64,000 nucleotides of DNA from JBBQXK01 sp052387255 (GCA_052387255.1 JBQTJI010000024.1:62001-126000), one strand, 5' to 3'; positions 48,822 to 58,017 are shown, counted from the first letter of the stretch. The notes: generated by a model not told the origin, from the letters alone. Numbers and translations: made by a program.

Positions 48822-50099
48822 ATGGACACGGTCTATGCCCCGGCCACCGCGCGCGGCAAGGCGGGGGTGGCGGTCGTCCGCATTTCCGGCCCCCTGGCGC
48901 AGGCGGCGGCGGCATCGCTGTGCGGCGTGCTGCCCGCGCCCCGGCAGAGTGCTGTCCGCAGGCTGACACACGACGGGCAGGTGCTGGACGAGGCGGTGGT
49001 GCTGGTCTTTGCCGCCGGGCACAGCTTTACCGGCGAGGATGTGGTCGAACTGCACACCCACGGCAGTGCTGCCGTCCTGTCCGCCGTCCTGCGGGCCCTG
49101 TCGCTACAACCCGGACTGCGGATGGCCGAACCCGGCGAATTCACCCGCCGGGCGCTGGAGAACGGCCGTCTTGACCTTGCGCAGGTCGAAGGCCTGGCCG
49201 ACCTGATCGATGCCGAGACCGAGGCGCAAAGGCGGCAGGCGTGGCGCGTGTTGTCAGGGGCCATCGGGCAGCGCGCATCGGGATGGCGCGACCGCATGGT
49301 GCGTGCCGCCGCGCTGATCGAGGCGACCATCGACTTTGCCGACGAAGACGTGCCGGTGGATGTCCGGCCCGAGGTGTCGGCGCTGATCACCGGCCTGCTG
49401 ACCGACCTACGCGCCGAAGTCCGGGGTGCGGCCGCAACGGAACGCCTGCGCGATGGGTTCGAAGTGGCCATCGTGGGCGCGCCGAATGTCGGAAAGTCGA
49501 CGCTTCTCAATACCTTGGCCGGTCGCGAGGCCGCCCTGACCTCGCATCTTGCGGGCACCACGCGCGATGTCATCGAGGTCCGGATGGACTTGCGCGGGTT
49601 GCCGGTGACCCTGCTGGACACTGCCGGACTGCGGGAAACCGATGACCTTGTCGAATCGATGGGCGTCGACCGCGCCCTGTCCCGCGCCGAAGCGGCCGAC
49701 CTGCGGGTCTTTCTTCTGGACGGACCTGCGATGCCCGTCGAGCTTTTGCCGCGTCTAGGTGACGTCGTTCTTCGCGGAAAGGCCGACCTTCGCGATGGCG
49801 ATGTGTCCGGCCTGACCGGGCTCGGCGTTGACAGGTTGTTGGAGCGGATCGTTGCCGAACTCTCACCCCGCGCGACATCGTCGTCGGTGATCACCCAGGC
49901 CCGCCACCGCCACGCGATCCAGCGGGCGATCGAGGCTTTGGAATCGGCGGGAATTGCGCTAGAAGCAGAGGGTGATGCCGGAGAGCTGGTTGCCGAAGAC
50001 CTCCGGCAGGCTGCCCGCGCCATGGAATCGCTGGTCGGCAAGGTCGACGCCGAAACGCTTCTGGGCGAGATCTTTGCCCGGTTCTGCATCGGAAAGTAA
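48822..50099 (+). CDS. mnmE: tRNA uridine-5-carboxymethylaminomethyl synthase GTPase MnmE
   Basis: With MnmG it modifies wobble uridine-34 of tRNAs. 425 residues. The N-terminal folate-binding domain begins DTVYAPATARGKAGVAVVRISG and contains HSFTGEDVVELHTHG near residue 68. The G domain has GAPNVGKSTLLN near residue 218, DTAGLRETDD near residue 268, and no extra insertions. The C-terminal Cys-Ile-Gly-Lys tail carries the essential cysteine. Ends 3 bases before mnmG. Confidence 0.96.
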   Translation: MDTVYAPATARGKAGVAVVRISGPLAQAAAASLCGVLPAPRQSAVRRLTHDGQVLDEAVVLVFAAGHSFTGEDVVELHTHGSAAVLSAVLRALSLQPGLRMAEPGEFTRRALENGRLDLAQVEGLADLIDAETEAQRRQAWRVLSGAIGQRASGWRDRMVRAAALIEATIDFADEDVPVDVRPEVSALITGLLTDLRAEVRGAAATERLRDGFEVAIVGAPNVGKSTLLNTLAGREAALTSHLAGTTRDVIEVRMDLRGLPVTLLDTAGLRETDDLVESMGVDRALSRAEAADLRVFLLDGPAMPVELLPRLGDVVLRGKADLRDGDVSGLTGLGVDRLLERIVAELSPRATSSSVITQARHRHAIQRAIEALESAGIALEAEGDAGELVAEDLRQAARAMESLVGKVDAETLLGEIFARFCIGK

Positions 50100-50102
50100 G
50101 GA

Positions 50103-51977
50103 ATGTTTCACGTGAAACAATACGATGTCATCGTGATCGGCGGCGGTCATGCGGGATGCGAGGCCGCCGCCGCCGCCGCGCGGATGGGTGCCAGGACGCT
50201 TCTTGTCACGCTGCGCCGCGCCGCCATCGGCGTGATGTCCTGCAATCCGGCCATCGGGGGTTTGGGCAAGGGCCACCTTGTGCGCGAAATCGATGCGATG
50301 GACGGCGTGATGGGCCGTGTCGCGGACCGGGCCGGCATCCAGTTCCGGTTACTGAACCGGCGCAAGGGCCCGGCTGTCCAGGGGCCGAGGGCGCAGGCCG
50401 ACCGCGCGATCTATCGCAGCACCATGCAGGCCGAACTCGCGGCGCAGTCCGGCGTGACGTTACGGGAAGGCGAAGTGACCGACCTGGCCGTCGAGGCTGG
50501 TCGCGTCACGAGCGTGACACTTGCCGATGGAACCTCGCATGCCGCCTCCGCCGTCGTCCTGACAGCGGGCACGTTTCTGAACGGTGTCATCCACGTCGGA
50601 GATCAGCGTCGTCCCGGTGGTCGGGTCGGCGATTCGCCCTCGGTTCGTCTGGCCGCGCGCCTGGCTGAGATGGACTTGCCGCGCGGGCGATTGAAAACCG
50701 GAACGCCCCCCCGGCTGGACGGCCGCAGCATCGACTGGTCGCGGCTCGACATGCAGCCGGGGGACGATGATCCGGCGCTGTTCTCGTTTCTGCATGACCG
50801 GCCCTTCGCCCGTCAGGTCGCCTGCGGGATCACCCATACGAACGCACAGACCCATGACATCGTTCGCGCGAACCTGTCACGCTCGGCCATGTACGGCGGC
50901 CATATCGAAGGGGTCGGCCCGCGCTATTGCCCGTCGATCGAAGACAAGGTCGTGCGGTTCGCCGACAAGACCTCGCATCAGGTGTTCCTGGAGCCTGAAA
51001 GCCTGTCGGATCACACCGTCTATCCGAACGGCATCTCCACGTCGCTGCCCGCCGACGTGCAGGAAAGCTATGTCCGTTCGATCAAGGGGCTGGAGTCGGT
51101 CACTATCCTGCAGCCCGGCTATGCCATCGAGTACGATTACTTCGATCCGCGCAGCCTGCACCGCACGCTGGAAACGCTGGCTGTGCAGGGGTTGTACTTC
51201 GCTGGCCAGATCAACGGCACCACGGGTTATGAAGAGGCGGCAGCCCAGGGCCTGGTTGCCGGCCTGAACGCCGCGCGACAGGCGCAAGGCGGCGATCCGG
51301 TCCATTTCAGCCGCACCGACAGCTACATCGGCGTGATGCTGGACGATCTGGTGTCCCGTGGTGTCACCGAACCTTACCGGATGTTCACGTCGCGCGCCGA
51401 ATTCCGGCTCAGCCTGCGCGCCGACAATGCGGATCAGCGGCTGACACCTCTGGGAATCGCGCTTGGCTGCGTGTCCAGGGATCGCGCCGCGGGTTTCATG
51501 GCAAAGACAGAGGCGCTGCAGTCGGCGAAGAGCGCGCTCGAGCATGTCAGCTTTACCCCGGCACAGGTCCAGGCCCTGGGCGTACCGACGCGCCAGGACG
51601 GCCTGCGTCGATCCGGCTTTGCGCTGCTGGCGATGCCCGATGTCACCGTCGCACGGTTGCGCCGCGAACGGCCCGAGATCCCCGCGGTCGCGCCCGAGAT
51701 CGCGGCACAGATTGAACGCGATGCCCTCTATGCGCAGTACCTGGGCCGTCAGGACAGCGACATCGCAGCCCTTCGGCGCGACGAGGCGCGGGCAATCCCC
51801 GCGTCGCTCGACTACTTGTCGATGTCCGGCCTGTCGCACGAGCTTGCGCTGAAGCTTCAGCGCCTGCGCCCCGACAACCTGGCGCAGGCTGCGGCGATCG
51901 AGGGGATGACACCTGCCGCGCTGGTGCTGTTGCTGGCCCGTATCCGCAAGACCACCGGCGAGCGTCACGCCGGATGA
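50103..51977 (+). CDS. mnmG: tRNA uridine-5-carboxymethylaminomethyl enzyme MnmG (GidA)
   Basis: The FAD-dependent partner of MnmE, 624 residues. FAD motif VIGGGHAGCEAAAAAARMG at residues 10-28; CNPAIGGLGKGHLVREIDAMDG near residue 46; GLYFAGQINGTTGYEEAAAQG near residue 362. The first codons, MFHVKQ, are written by a perfect parS site. Overlaps rsmG by 4 bases (ATGA). Confidence 0.97.
   Translation: MFHVKQYDVIVIGGGHAGCEAAAAAARMGARTLLVTLRRAAIGVMSCNPAIGGLGKGHLVREIDAMDGVMGRVADRAGIQFRLLNRRKGPAVQGPRAQADRAIYRSTMQAELAAQSGVTLREGEVTDLAVEAGRVTSVTLADGTSHAASAVVLTAGTFLNGVIHVGDQRRPGGRVGDSPSVRLAARLAEMDLPRGRLKTGTPPRLDGRSIDWSRLDMQPGDDDPALFSFLHDRPFARQVACGITHTNAQTHDIVRANLSRSAMYGGHIEGVGPRYCPSIEDKVVRFADKTSHQVFLEPESLSDHTVYPNGISTSLPADVQESYVRSIKGLESVTILQPGYAIEYDYFDPRSLHRTLETLAVQGLYFAGQINGTTGYEEAAAQGLVAGLNAARQAQGGDPVHFSRTDSYIGVMLDDLVSRGVTEPYRMFTSRAEFRLSLRADNADQRLTPLGIALGCVSRDRAAGFMAKTEALQSAKSALEHVSFTPAQVQALGVPTRQDGLRRSGFALLAMPDVTVARLRRERPEIPAVAPEIAAQIERDALYAQYLGRQDSDIAALRRDEARAIPASLDYLSMSGLSHELALKLQRLRPDNLAQAAAIEGMTPAALVLLLARIRKTTGERHAG
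50104..50119. other. parS site 1 (ParB-binding centromere)
   Basis: A perfect 16-base palindrome TGTTTCACGTGAAACA, identical to the bacterial parS consensus. It starts at the second base of the mnmG ATG and so encodes most of residues 1-6. The parAB genes lie 2.5 kb downstream. Confidence 0.95.
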
Positions 51978-52594
51978 CGACCGACCTGATCGTCGGCGAC
52001 CTGTCCCTGTCGGATGCGACGCTGGCGCGGTTGCGCCTGCATCGTGACCAGTTGCTGCGCTGGAACGCGGCGATCAACCTGGTGGCCAAGTCGACGCTGC
52101 CCGAGGCATGGCACCGTCATTTCGTCGATTCCGCACAGCTGGTGCCGCTTGCACCCGCCGCACCGGTGCATTGGCTGGACCTCGGCAGCGGTGCGGGATT
52201 TCCCGGTCTCGTGGTGTCAACGATCTTGGCTGAACGCTCTCCTGCCACCCGCGTCACGCTTGTCGAAGCGGACCGGCGCAAGGCCACCTTCCTGCGCGAG
52301 ACGATCCGCCTGCTGGGGCTCGAGACGACCGTGCTGGCCCAGCGCATCGAAAGCCTTCCGCCGCTGCAGGCGGATGTCGTGTCGGCCCGGGCGTTGGCCC
52401 CGCTGGACCGGTTGATCCCCCTGGCTGCGCGCCATCTCGCTGTGGGGGGGGTGGCCCTGCTGCAGAAAGGTTCAAGCGTCGACTCAGAGCTTGCCTCGGC
52501 TTTCGCCGCATGGTCCTTCTCGGTGGAACGGTTGGCGAGCCAGACCGAACCCTCCGCCGAAATCCTGCGCCTGAAGGACCTGCACCATGTCTGA
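51974..52594 (+). CDS. rsmG: 16S rRNA m7G527 methyltransferase RsmG (GidB)
   Basis: A 206-residue SAM-dependent methyltransferase of the 530 loop of 16S rRNA. The SAM motif is WLDLGSGAGFPGLV near residue 57; LLRWNAAINLVAKST lies near residue 32; RADVVSARALAPLDRL-like text (ADVVSARALAPLDRLIPLA) near residue 135. Coupled to mnmG (ATGA) and overlapping parA by 8 bases. Confidence 0.95.
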   Translation: MTTDLIVGDLSLSDATLARLRLHRDQLLRWNAAINLVAKSTLPEAWHRHFVDSAQLVPLAPAAPVHWLDLGSGAGFPGLVVSTILAERSPATRVTLVEADRRKATFLRETIRLLGLETTVLAQRIESLPPLQADVVSARALAPLDRLIPLAARHLAVGGVALLQKGSSVDSELASAFAAWSFSVERLASQTEPSAEILRLKDLHHV

Positions 52595-53411
52595 CGCGCC
52601 CAATCCCGTGCCACGCATCATCGCCATCGCGAATCAAAAGGGCGGCGTGGGCAAGACGACGACCGCGATCAACCTCGCGGCTGCGTTGGTCGAACGGGGT
52701 GCGCGGGTGCTGCTGGTCGATCTTGACCCGCAAGGCAATGCCTCGACCGGCCTTGGGATCGAGGCCAAGGATCGCAAGCTGACCACCTACGACCTGTTGA
52801 TGGACGATGCGCCGATTGCCGCCGTGATCTTGCGCACCGCGTTTGATCGTCTGTACCTGTGCCCCGCGAATGCCGATCTTGCCTCGGCCGACATGCAGAT
52901 GGTCGCGAATGAGCGGCGCAGTTTTCTGCTGCACGACGCGCTTCGGCACCCTGGCATCGACGATTTCGCGCTGGATGCGGTTCTGATCGACTGTCCCCCG
53001 TCGCTCAACCTGCTGACGGTCAATGCCCTTGTCGCCGCACATTCGGTTCTGGTGCCGCTGCAGAGCGAATTCTTCGCTCTCGAGGGGCTGTCACAGCTGA
53101 TGCTGACGATCCGGCAGGTCCGGGCCACGGCGAACCCGCGCCTGCGGATCGAGGGCGTCGTGCTGACGATGTTCGACGGCAGGAACAACCTGTCGCAGCT
53201 GGTCGAGGCTGACGCCCGCGCCACCCTGGGCGACCTGGTGTTCAAGACCGTCGTTCCCCGCAACGTCCGGGTCAGCGAGGCCCCGTCCTATGCGCTGCCG
53301 GTCCTGTCCTATGACAGCACGTCGCGCGGTGCCGTGGCCTATCGCAACCTGGCCGCCGAGATTGTCACGCGCCACCCCCTGGGCAGCACGGTGAAGGAGA
53401 CTGCACCATGA
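52587..53411 (+). CDS. parA: Chromosome-partitioning ATPase ParA
   Basis: Drives segregation of ParB-bound origin regions. 274 residues. Deviant Walker A IANQKGGVGKTTT with signature Lys18 and Lys23; VLLVDLDPQGNASTGLG near residue 45; VLIDCPPSLNLLTVNAL near residue 132. Chromosomal Soj type, with no N-terminal helix-turn-helix. Overlaps parB by 4 bases (ATGA). Confidence 0.96.
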   Translation: MSDAPNPVPRIIAIANQKGGVGKTTTAINLAAALVERGARVLLVDLDPQGNASTGLGIEAKDRKLTTYDLLMDDAPIAAVILRTAFDRLYLCPANADLASADMQMVANERRSFLLHDALRHPGIDDFALDAVLIDCPPSLNLLTVNALVAAHSVLVPLQSEFFALEGLSQLMLTIRQVRATANPRLRIEGVVLTMFDGRNNLSQLVEADARATLGDLVFKTVVPRNVRVSEAPSYALPVLSYDSTSRGAVAYRNLAAEIVTRHPLGSTVKETAP

Positions 53412-54292
53412 ATGACCGCAAACCCGAACGGCGCGGCCTGGGCCGGGGGCTTTCGGCACTGATGGCCGACATCGGCTCTGACGGACCCGTCGCGCGGCGG
53501 TCGGACGCCGAACTGCCGGTCGAGGCCCTGGTTCCGAACCCGAACCAGCCCCGCCGCGACTTTCCGGAACAGGCGATGGAAGACCTCGCCGGCTCGATCC
53601 GGCAAAAGGGCGTGCTGCAACCGCTGATCGTGCGGCCCACGGTCACCGAGGGGCGCTTCGAGATTGTCGCGGGCGAGCGTCGCTGGCGGGCGGCCCAGCG
53701 CGCCGGCTTGCACGAGGTTCCCGTCATCATCCGCGATTTCGACGACACCGAAGTCCTGGAAGTCGCCATCATCGAGAACATCCAGCGGGCCGACCTGAAT
53801 GCCATCGAAGAGGCGGCAGGATACCGCGCGCTGATGGACCGGTTTGGCCACACCCAGGAACGTCTTGCCGAGGCCTTGTCGAAAAGCCGCAGCCACATCG
53901 CGAACCTTTTGCGCCTGCTGACCCTGCCCGACGAGGTTCAGGTGCATGTCCGCGAAGGGCGTCTGTCGCCCGGTCATGCACGGGCGCTGGTGACCGCGCC
54001 CGATCCGGCGGCCCACGCGCGCCAGGTCATCGCCCGCAACCTGTCGGTTCGCGAGACCGAGGCGCTGATGCGGTCGCCCGACAAGGCGGGCAAGCCAGAG
54101 TCGAAAGAGCCCCGGCACGGGGAAAAGGACGCCGATACCCGCGCACTGGAAGCCGACCTTTCGGCAACGCTGGGGATGCAGGTCACCATCGACCACCGCA
54201 GCGGGTCCGAGTCTGGCACGCTCTCGGTGCGGTATGCCACGCTGGACGATCTGGATACCCTGTGCCGAATCCTCAGCCTCGGCGCCGACTAG
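53408..54292 (+). CDS. parB: Chromosome-partitioning protein ParB
   Basis: A CTPase clamp that loads at parS. 294 residues. It opens ERRGLGRGLSALMADI, then the ParB/Srx domain with VPNPNQPRRDFPEQAMEDLAGSIRQKGVLQPLIVRP near residue 42, GERRWRAAQRAG near residue 90 (CTP-contact motif) and EIIENIQRADLN-like IIENIQRADLNAIEEAAGY near residue 120. The helix-turn-helix TQERLAEALSKSRSHIANLLRLL near residue 150 reads parS. The two sites in this window are its expected targets. Converges on hemW with 12 bases between stops. Confidence 0.96.
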   Translation: MNDRKPERRGLGRGLSALMADIGSDGPVARRSDAELPVEALVPNPNQPRRDFPEQAMEDLAGSIRQKGVLQPLIVRPTVTEGRFEIVAGERRWRAAQRAGLHEVPVIIRDFDDTEVLEVAIIENIQRADLNAIEEAAGYRALMDRFGHTQERLAEALSKSRSHIANLLRLLTLPDEVQVHVREGRLSPGHARALVTAPDPAAHARQVIARNLSVRETEALMRSPDKAGKPESKEPRHGEKDADTRALEADLSATLGMQVTIDHRSGSESGTLSVRYATLDDLDTLCRILSLGAD

Positions 54293-54304
54293 CGCCGTGT
54301 CCGC

Positions 54305-55483
54305 TCAGGTCCAGGCGGCGGCAAGCTCGGCGATCACGGCATTCAGAACCATCCGCCCCTCCGGCGTGGCGCGCACCCGCCTGTCGGTCCGCTCGACTTT
54401 ACCCAGTTCGATCAGCCCGCCAAGGACCGTCGGGTCAAGGTCGCGCCCGAACATCGCTTGCAAGCGGTCCAGGTCGACGCCCTCGGACAGGCGCAGGCCC
54501 ATGAGCAGATACTCAAGGCCCTGGTCGTCGGGTGACAATAGCGTCACCGTCTCGACCTGCGCATCCTTTTGGACCGCGTGCAGCCACTGTTCCGGCTGTC
54601 GCAGCGCCTCGGTCGCTACCCGGCCCTGGGCAAGCGTCAGGCGGCCATGCGCCCCCGGACCGATTCCGGCAAAGTCACCCGCCGACCAATAGATGCTATT
54701 GTGGCGCGACTCGGCCCCCGGCAGCGCGTGGTTCGACACCTCATAGGCCACCATGCCTGCCTGACCGCACAGGTCCTGGGTCGCAAGGTACATGTCGGCG
54801 GCCAGATCTTCGTCAGGCAGCCCGCGCAACTTTCCCGTCTTGCGCAAGGCGGCAAAGGGGGTGCCGTCCTCGATGGTCAACTGGTACAGCGACAGGTGAT
54901 CGACCGACATCGCCAGCGCCTCGGCCAGTTCGGCCTTCCAGTCGGCAAGGGTCTGGTCCTGCCGGGCATAGATCAGGTCAAAGCTGACCCGGTCGAACTG
55001 GTCACGTGCGATGGCAAACGCGGCCCTCGCCTCTGCCACGCTATGGCGACGACCCAGACGTACCAGGTCGGCATCGCGCAGGCTTTGCACGCCCATCGAT
55101 ACGCGGTTCACCCCCGCCTGCCGAAACGCTGCAAACCGCCCGGCCTCAACCGAGCCCGGGTTGGCTTCCAGCGTCACCTCCCAATCGTTCGCGATGCGCC
55201 AGGTACGCTGGATGGCATCAAGGATATCGGCCACCAGATCGGGCACCATCAGCGACGGCGTCCCACCACCGAAAAAAACCGAGTCGAGGATACGTCCCGG
55301 CGTCTGTGCCCCGACCCGTGCAATCTCACTCAGATAGGCTGTGCGCCACTCTACCTGGTCGATCCGCGCAGCAACATGGCTGTTGAAGTCGCAATAGGGG
55401 CACTTGGAGGTGCAGAACGGCCAATGCAGATACAGGCCGAAGCCACCCTGCCGCCAATCCTCGGAATGTTTCACGTGAAACAT
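54305..55483 (-). CDS. hemW: Heme chaperone HemW (radical SAM, HemN-like)
   Basis: 392 residues. The radical-SAM cysteines are in CTSKCPYCDFNSH near residue 24 (C-x3-C-x2-C), without the extra N-terminal residues that mark true coproporphyrinogen dehydrogenase HemN; SVFFGGGTPSLM near residue 66 and MGVQSLRDADLVRLGRRHS near residue 130 follow. Best read as the heme-delivery protein HemW. Its first codons, MFHVKH, are encoded by parS site 2, and its 5' end overlaps rdgB by 13 bases. Confidence 0.92.
   Translation of the reverse strand: MFHVKHSEDWRQGGFGLYLHWPFCTSKCPYCDFNSHVAARIDQVEWRTAYLSEIARVGAQTPGRILDSVFFGGGTPSLMVPDLVADILDAIQRTWRIANDWEVTLEANPGSVEAGRFAAFRQAGVNRVSMGVQSLRDADLVRLGRRHSVAEARAAFAIARDQFDRVSFDLIYARQDQTLADWKAELAEALAMSVDHLSLYQLTIEDGTPFAALRKTGKLRGLPDEDLAADMYLATQDLCGQAGMVAYEVSNHALPGAESRHNSIYWSAGDFAGIGPGAHGRLTLAQGRVATEALRQPEQWLHAVQKDAQVETVTLLSPDDQGLEYLLMGLRLSEGVDLDRLQAMFGRDLDPTVLGGLIELGKVERTDRRVRATPEGRMVLNAVIAELAAAWT
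55467..55482. other. parS site 2 (ParB-binding centromere)
   Basis: A second perfect copy of TGTTTCACGTGAAACA. It occupies the first codons of hemW and, on the same strand, overlaps the last codons and stop of rdgB, so one 16-base sequence serves a centromere and two reading frames. 5.36 kb from site 1 and about 1.2 kb beyond parB. Confidence 0.95.
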
Positions 55484-56082
55484 GCGGCGACAAGCGCGGC
55501 AAAGGCGGCGGCGCGATGACTGATCTGGTTCTTCAGTGCCGGCTCCATCTCGGCCAAGGTCCGGTCATGGCCATCGGGCTGAAAGATCGGGTCATAGCCA
55601 TGGCCCTGCGCCCCCCGCATCGGCCAGACGACCCGCCCCGCCATCAGCCCCTCGAACACCCTGTCGTGACCATCCGGCCAGGCCAGGACCAGCGTGCAGC
55701 GAAACTGCGCTGTGCGGGGTTCGGGCGCGCGGATCGCCTCCAGCGCGCCCCAGGTCCGGGTCATCGCCAACACAAAGTCACGACCGGAGGGCGTCTCGGC
55801 CCAATCCGCCGTGTGGACCCCCGGCGCGCCCCCAAGCGCATCGACACAAATCCCCGAGTCATCCGCCAGGGCGATCAGGCCGGTCGCCCGTGCCGCCGCA
55901 TGCGCCTTGATCCGCGCGTTCGCTACGAAGGTCACGCCATCTTCGACGGGTTCCGGCAGGCCCAACTCGCCCGCAGCGACCGCAGAAACGCCGTAAGGCC
56001 GCAGCAGATCGCGGATTTCCGCGAGTTTGCCAAGGTTGTGCGTGGCAATGCACAAGGTCTGGCCCCGAACAACCTGCGCCAT
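55471..56082 (-). CDS. rdgB: Non-canonical purine NTP pyrophosphatase (RdgB/HAM1)
   Basis: Removes ITP, dITP and XTP from the nucleotide pool. 203 residues. Substrate motif ATHNLGKLAEIRDLL near residue 12; ADDSGICVDALGGAPGVHTADWAE near residue 70; GYDPIFQPDGHDRTLAEM near residue 165. The usual SARYAG/SARWAG stretch here reads HTADWAE, a small deviation. The ATG at 56082 lies 2 bases past the rph stop; the frame extends upstream without family sequence. Confidence 0.93.
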   Translation of the reverse strand: MAQVVRGQTLCIATHNLGKLAEIRDLLRPYGVSAVAAGELGLPEPVEDGVTFVANARIKAHAAARATGLIALADDSGICVDALGGAPGVHTADWAETPSGRDFVLAMTRTWGALEAIRAPEPRTAQFRCTLVLAWPDGHDRVFEGLMAGRVVWPMRGAQGHGYDPIFQPDGHDRTLAEMEPALKNQISHRAAAFAALVAACFT

Positions 56083-56083
56083 C

Positions 56084-56797
56084 TCAGGCCAGCGCCGCCT
56101 TTTGCGCAGCCACCAGGGTGGCCACACCCGCCTCTGCCAGGGCAAGAAGGTCGTCCATCTGGGCGCGGCTGAACGTGCCGCCTTCCGCCGTCATCTGGAT
56201 CTCGATCAGCCGCCCCGCCCCCGTCATTACAAAGTTCCCGTCGACGCCCGCCTGCGAATCCTCGGCATAGTCCAGGTCCAGCACGGGCTGCCCGGCATAA
56301 AGACCGCACGACACTGCGGCCACATGGTCCAGCACCGGGTCCGACAGCAGCGTTCCTGCAGACCGAAGCCGTCGCAACGCCAGCGCCAAGGCAACGAAGC
56401 CCCCGGTGATCGACGCGCAGCGGGTTCCCCCGTCAGCTTCGATGACATCGCAATCGATGACGATCTGCCGCTCGCCCAGGGCCAGCTTGTCGACCGCCGC
56501 CCGCAGCGAGCGGCCGATCAGCCGCTGAATCTCCTGCGTCCGCCCGCCCTGCTTGCCGGTGACGGCCTCGCGCCGGGTGCGGCTGATGGTGGCGCGGGGC
56601 AGCATGCCGTATTCGGCGGTCACCCAGCCCTGGCCGGTGCCCTTCAGGAACGGCGGCGGCCGATCCTCCACCGAGGCCGAACACAGCACCCGCGTGCCGC
56701 CCATGGCGATCAGGCACGACCCCTCGGCGTGCCGCATCACGCCCGGCTCGATGGTGACCGCGCGCATCTGGTCCAGTTTTCGCCCCGATGGCCGCAT
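56084..56797 (-). CDS. rph: Ribonuclease PH
   Basis: A phosphorolytic 3' exoribonuclease that trims tRNA precursors. 237 residues. MRPSGRKLDQMRAVTIEPGVMRHAEGS at the N-terminus, TAEYGMLPRATISRTRREA near residue 60, and IVIDCDVIEADGGTRCASITGGFVAL near residue 115 with the catalytic aspartates. The ATG has GGAGG five bases upstream. Divergent from hrcA. Confidence 0.95.
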   Translation of the reverse strand: MRPSGRKLDQMRAVTIEPGVMRHAEGSCLIAMGGTRVLCSASVEDRPPPFLKGTGQGWVTAEYGMLPRATISRTRREAVTGKQGGRTQEIQRLIGRSLRAAVDKLALGERQIVIDCDVIEADGGTRCASITGGFVALALALRRLRSAGTLLSDPVLDHVAAVSCGLYAGQPVLDLDYAEDSQAGVDGNFVMTGAGRLIEIQMTAEGGTFSRAQMDDLLALAEAGVATLVAAQKAALA

Positions 56798-56856
56798 CTT
56801 TGCCTCCTGCCGATCCCTCGCCACATAGGCGCGCCCGACCCCGCAACGCAACCCAC

Positions 56857-56887
56857 ATTGACGAAGGCCCCCGCGCTTCCCTATCTT
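56857..56887 (+). promoter_or_regulatory. Predicted hrcA-grpE promoter, possibly heat-shock type
   Basis: ATTGACG (56857-56863) and TATCTT (56882-56887) give an 18-base sigma-70 spacing. CCCTATCT at the same place also resembles the sigma-32 -10 element. The expected start near 56893 lies downstream of the ATG at 56891, which argues for the GTG at 56915 as the hrcA start. I see no CIRCE element in the window. Confidence 0.4.
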
Positions 56888-56914
56888 CCGATGTCGCCCT
56901 TTGGGGATCGCCAC

Positions 56915-57985
56915 GTGACCGACCGCTCTGTCCTGCTGTCCGAGATGAACGAACGCTCGCGCGAGGTCTTCCGCCGCGTGGTCGAGGGGTATCTGGCCCA
57001 TGGCGACCCCGTCGGTTCGCGCATGCTGACGCGCACGATGTCGGAAAAAGTCAGCGCGGCCACGATCCGCAACGTCATGCAGGACCTCGAGTTTCTGGGG
57101 CTTCTGGGCAGCCCGCACATCTCGGCCGGGCGGGTGCCCACGCAGATGGGCCTGCGCATGTTTGTCGATGGCATTCTCGAGGTTGGCACCCTGGCCGAGG
57201 AAGACCGCGAAAAGATCGACGCCACCTCCAGCGGCCATGAGCCGGACGTGACGGCGATGCTGGACAGGGTCGGCGCGGCGCTGTCGGGCCTGACACAGGG
57301 GGCGAGCCTTGTTCTGGCACCCAAGCACGAGGCGGTCATCCGCCATATCGAGTTCGTCAGCCTGGGGGCCGACCGGGCGCTGGTGGTGCTGGTGTTCGCC
57401 GACGGCCACGTCGAGAACCGCGTCTTCACCCCGCCCCCGGGACAGACCCCGTCGTCGATGCGCGAGGCCGCAAACTTTCTCAACGCGCTGGTCGAGGGGC
57501 GCAGCCTGTCCGACCTGCGCACCACCGTCGCCCACGACATTGCCCTGCGGCGGCAGGAGATTGACGAACTGGCCCGCGCGCTGGTCGACCAGGGCCTGGC
57601 CCTGTGGGAAAACGCGGGCGAGCAGAGCGAACGGCTCATCGTGCGGGGCCGGTCGAACCTGATCGGCGAGGGCACCGAAGGGGCCGAGGTCGACCGCATC
57701 CGCACCCTGTTCGACGACCTGGAACGCAAGCGCGACATCGCCGAATTCCTGGATCTGACCGAGGCGGGCGAAGGCGTGAAGATTTTCATCGGGTCCGAGA
57801 ACAAGCTTTTCTCGTTGTCGGGTTCCTCTCTGGTGGTCTCTCCCTATATGAATGCCGACCGCCGAATCATCGGCGCGGTCGGGGTCATCGGGCCGACGCG
57901 GCTGAACTATGCGCGCGTCGTGCCCATCGTGAACTATACCGCCCAGCTGGTCGGACGACTCGTGTCCGAACGCGGCAAGGGGTAA
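56915..57985 (+). CDS. hrcA: Heat-inducible transcription repressor HrcA
   Basis: Represses chaperone genes by binding CIRCE, with GroEL as its folding sensor. 356 residues from the GTG at 56915, which has GGGGA seven bases upstream and matches the usual family beginning (TDRSVLLSEMNERSREVFRRVVEGYLAHGDPVGSR); an ATG at 56891 would add eight residues. The winged helix contains SAATIRNVMQDLEFLGLLGSPHISAGRVPTQMGLR. The C-terminal sensor domain ends GPTRLNYARVVPIVNYTAQLV. Operon with grpE, 32 bases downstream. Confidence 0.92.
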   Translation: MTDRSVLLSEMNERSREVFRRVVEGYLAHGDPVGSRMLTRTMSEKVSAATIRNVMQDLEFLGLLGSPHISAGRVPTQMGLRMFVDGILEVGTLAEEDREKIDATSSGHEPDVTAMLDRVGAALSGLTQGASLVLAPKHEAVIRHIEFVSLGADRALVVLVFADGHVENRVFTPPPGQTPSSMREAANFLNALVEGRSLSDLRTTVAHDIALRRQEIDELARALVDQGLALWENAGEQSERLIVRGRSNLIGEGTEGAEVDRIRTLFDDLERKRDIAEFLDLTEAGEGVKIFIGSENKLFSLSGSSLVVSPYMNADRRIIGAVGVIGPTRLNYARVVPIVNYTAQLVGRLVSERGKG

Positions 57986-58017
57986 GGGGCGGGCAGAAAA
58001 GGCAAGGCAGGCGAATC

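Noticed and set aside
56798..56914. CIRCE operator before hrcA
   Set aside because: No TTAGCACTC-N9-GAGTGCTAA or near match is present, so autoregulation by HrcA is not supported here.
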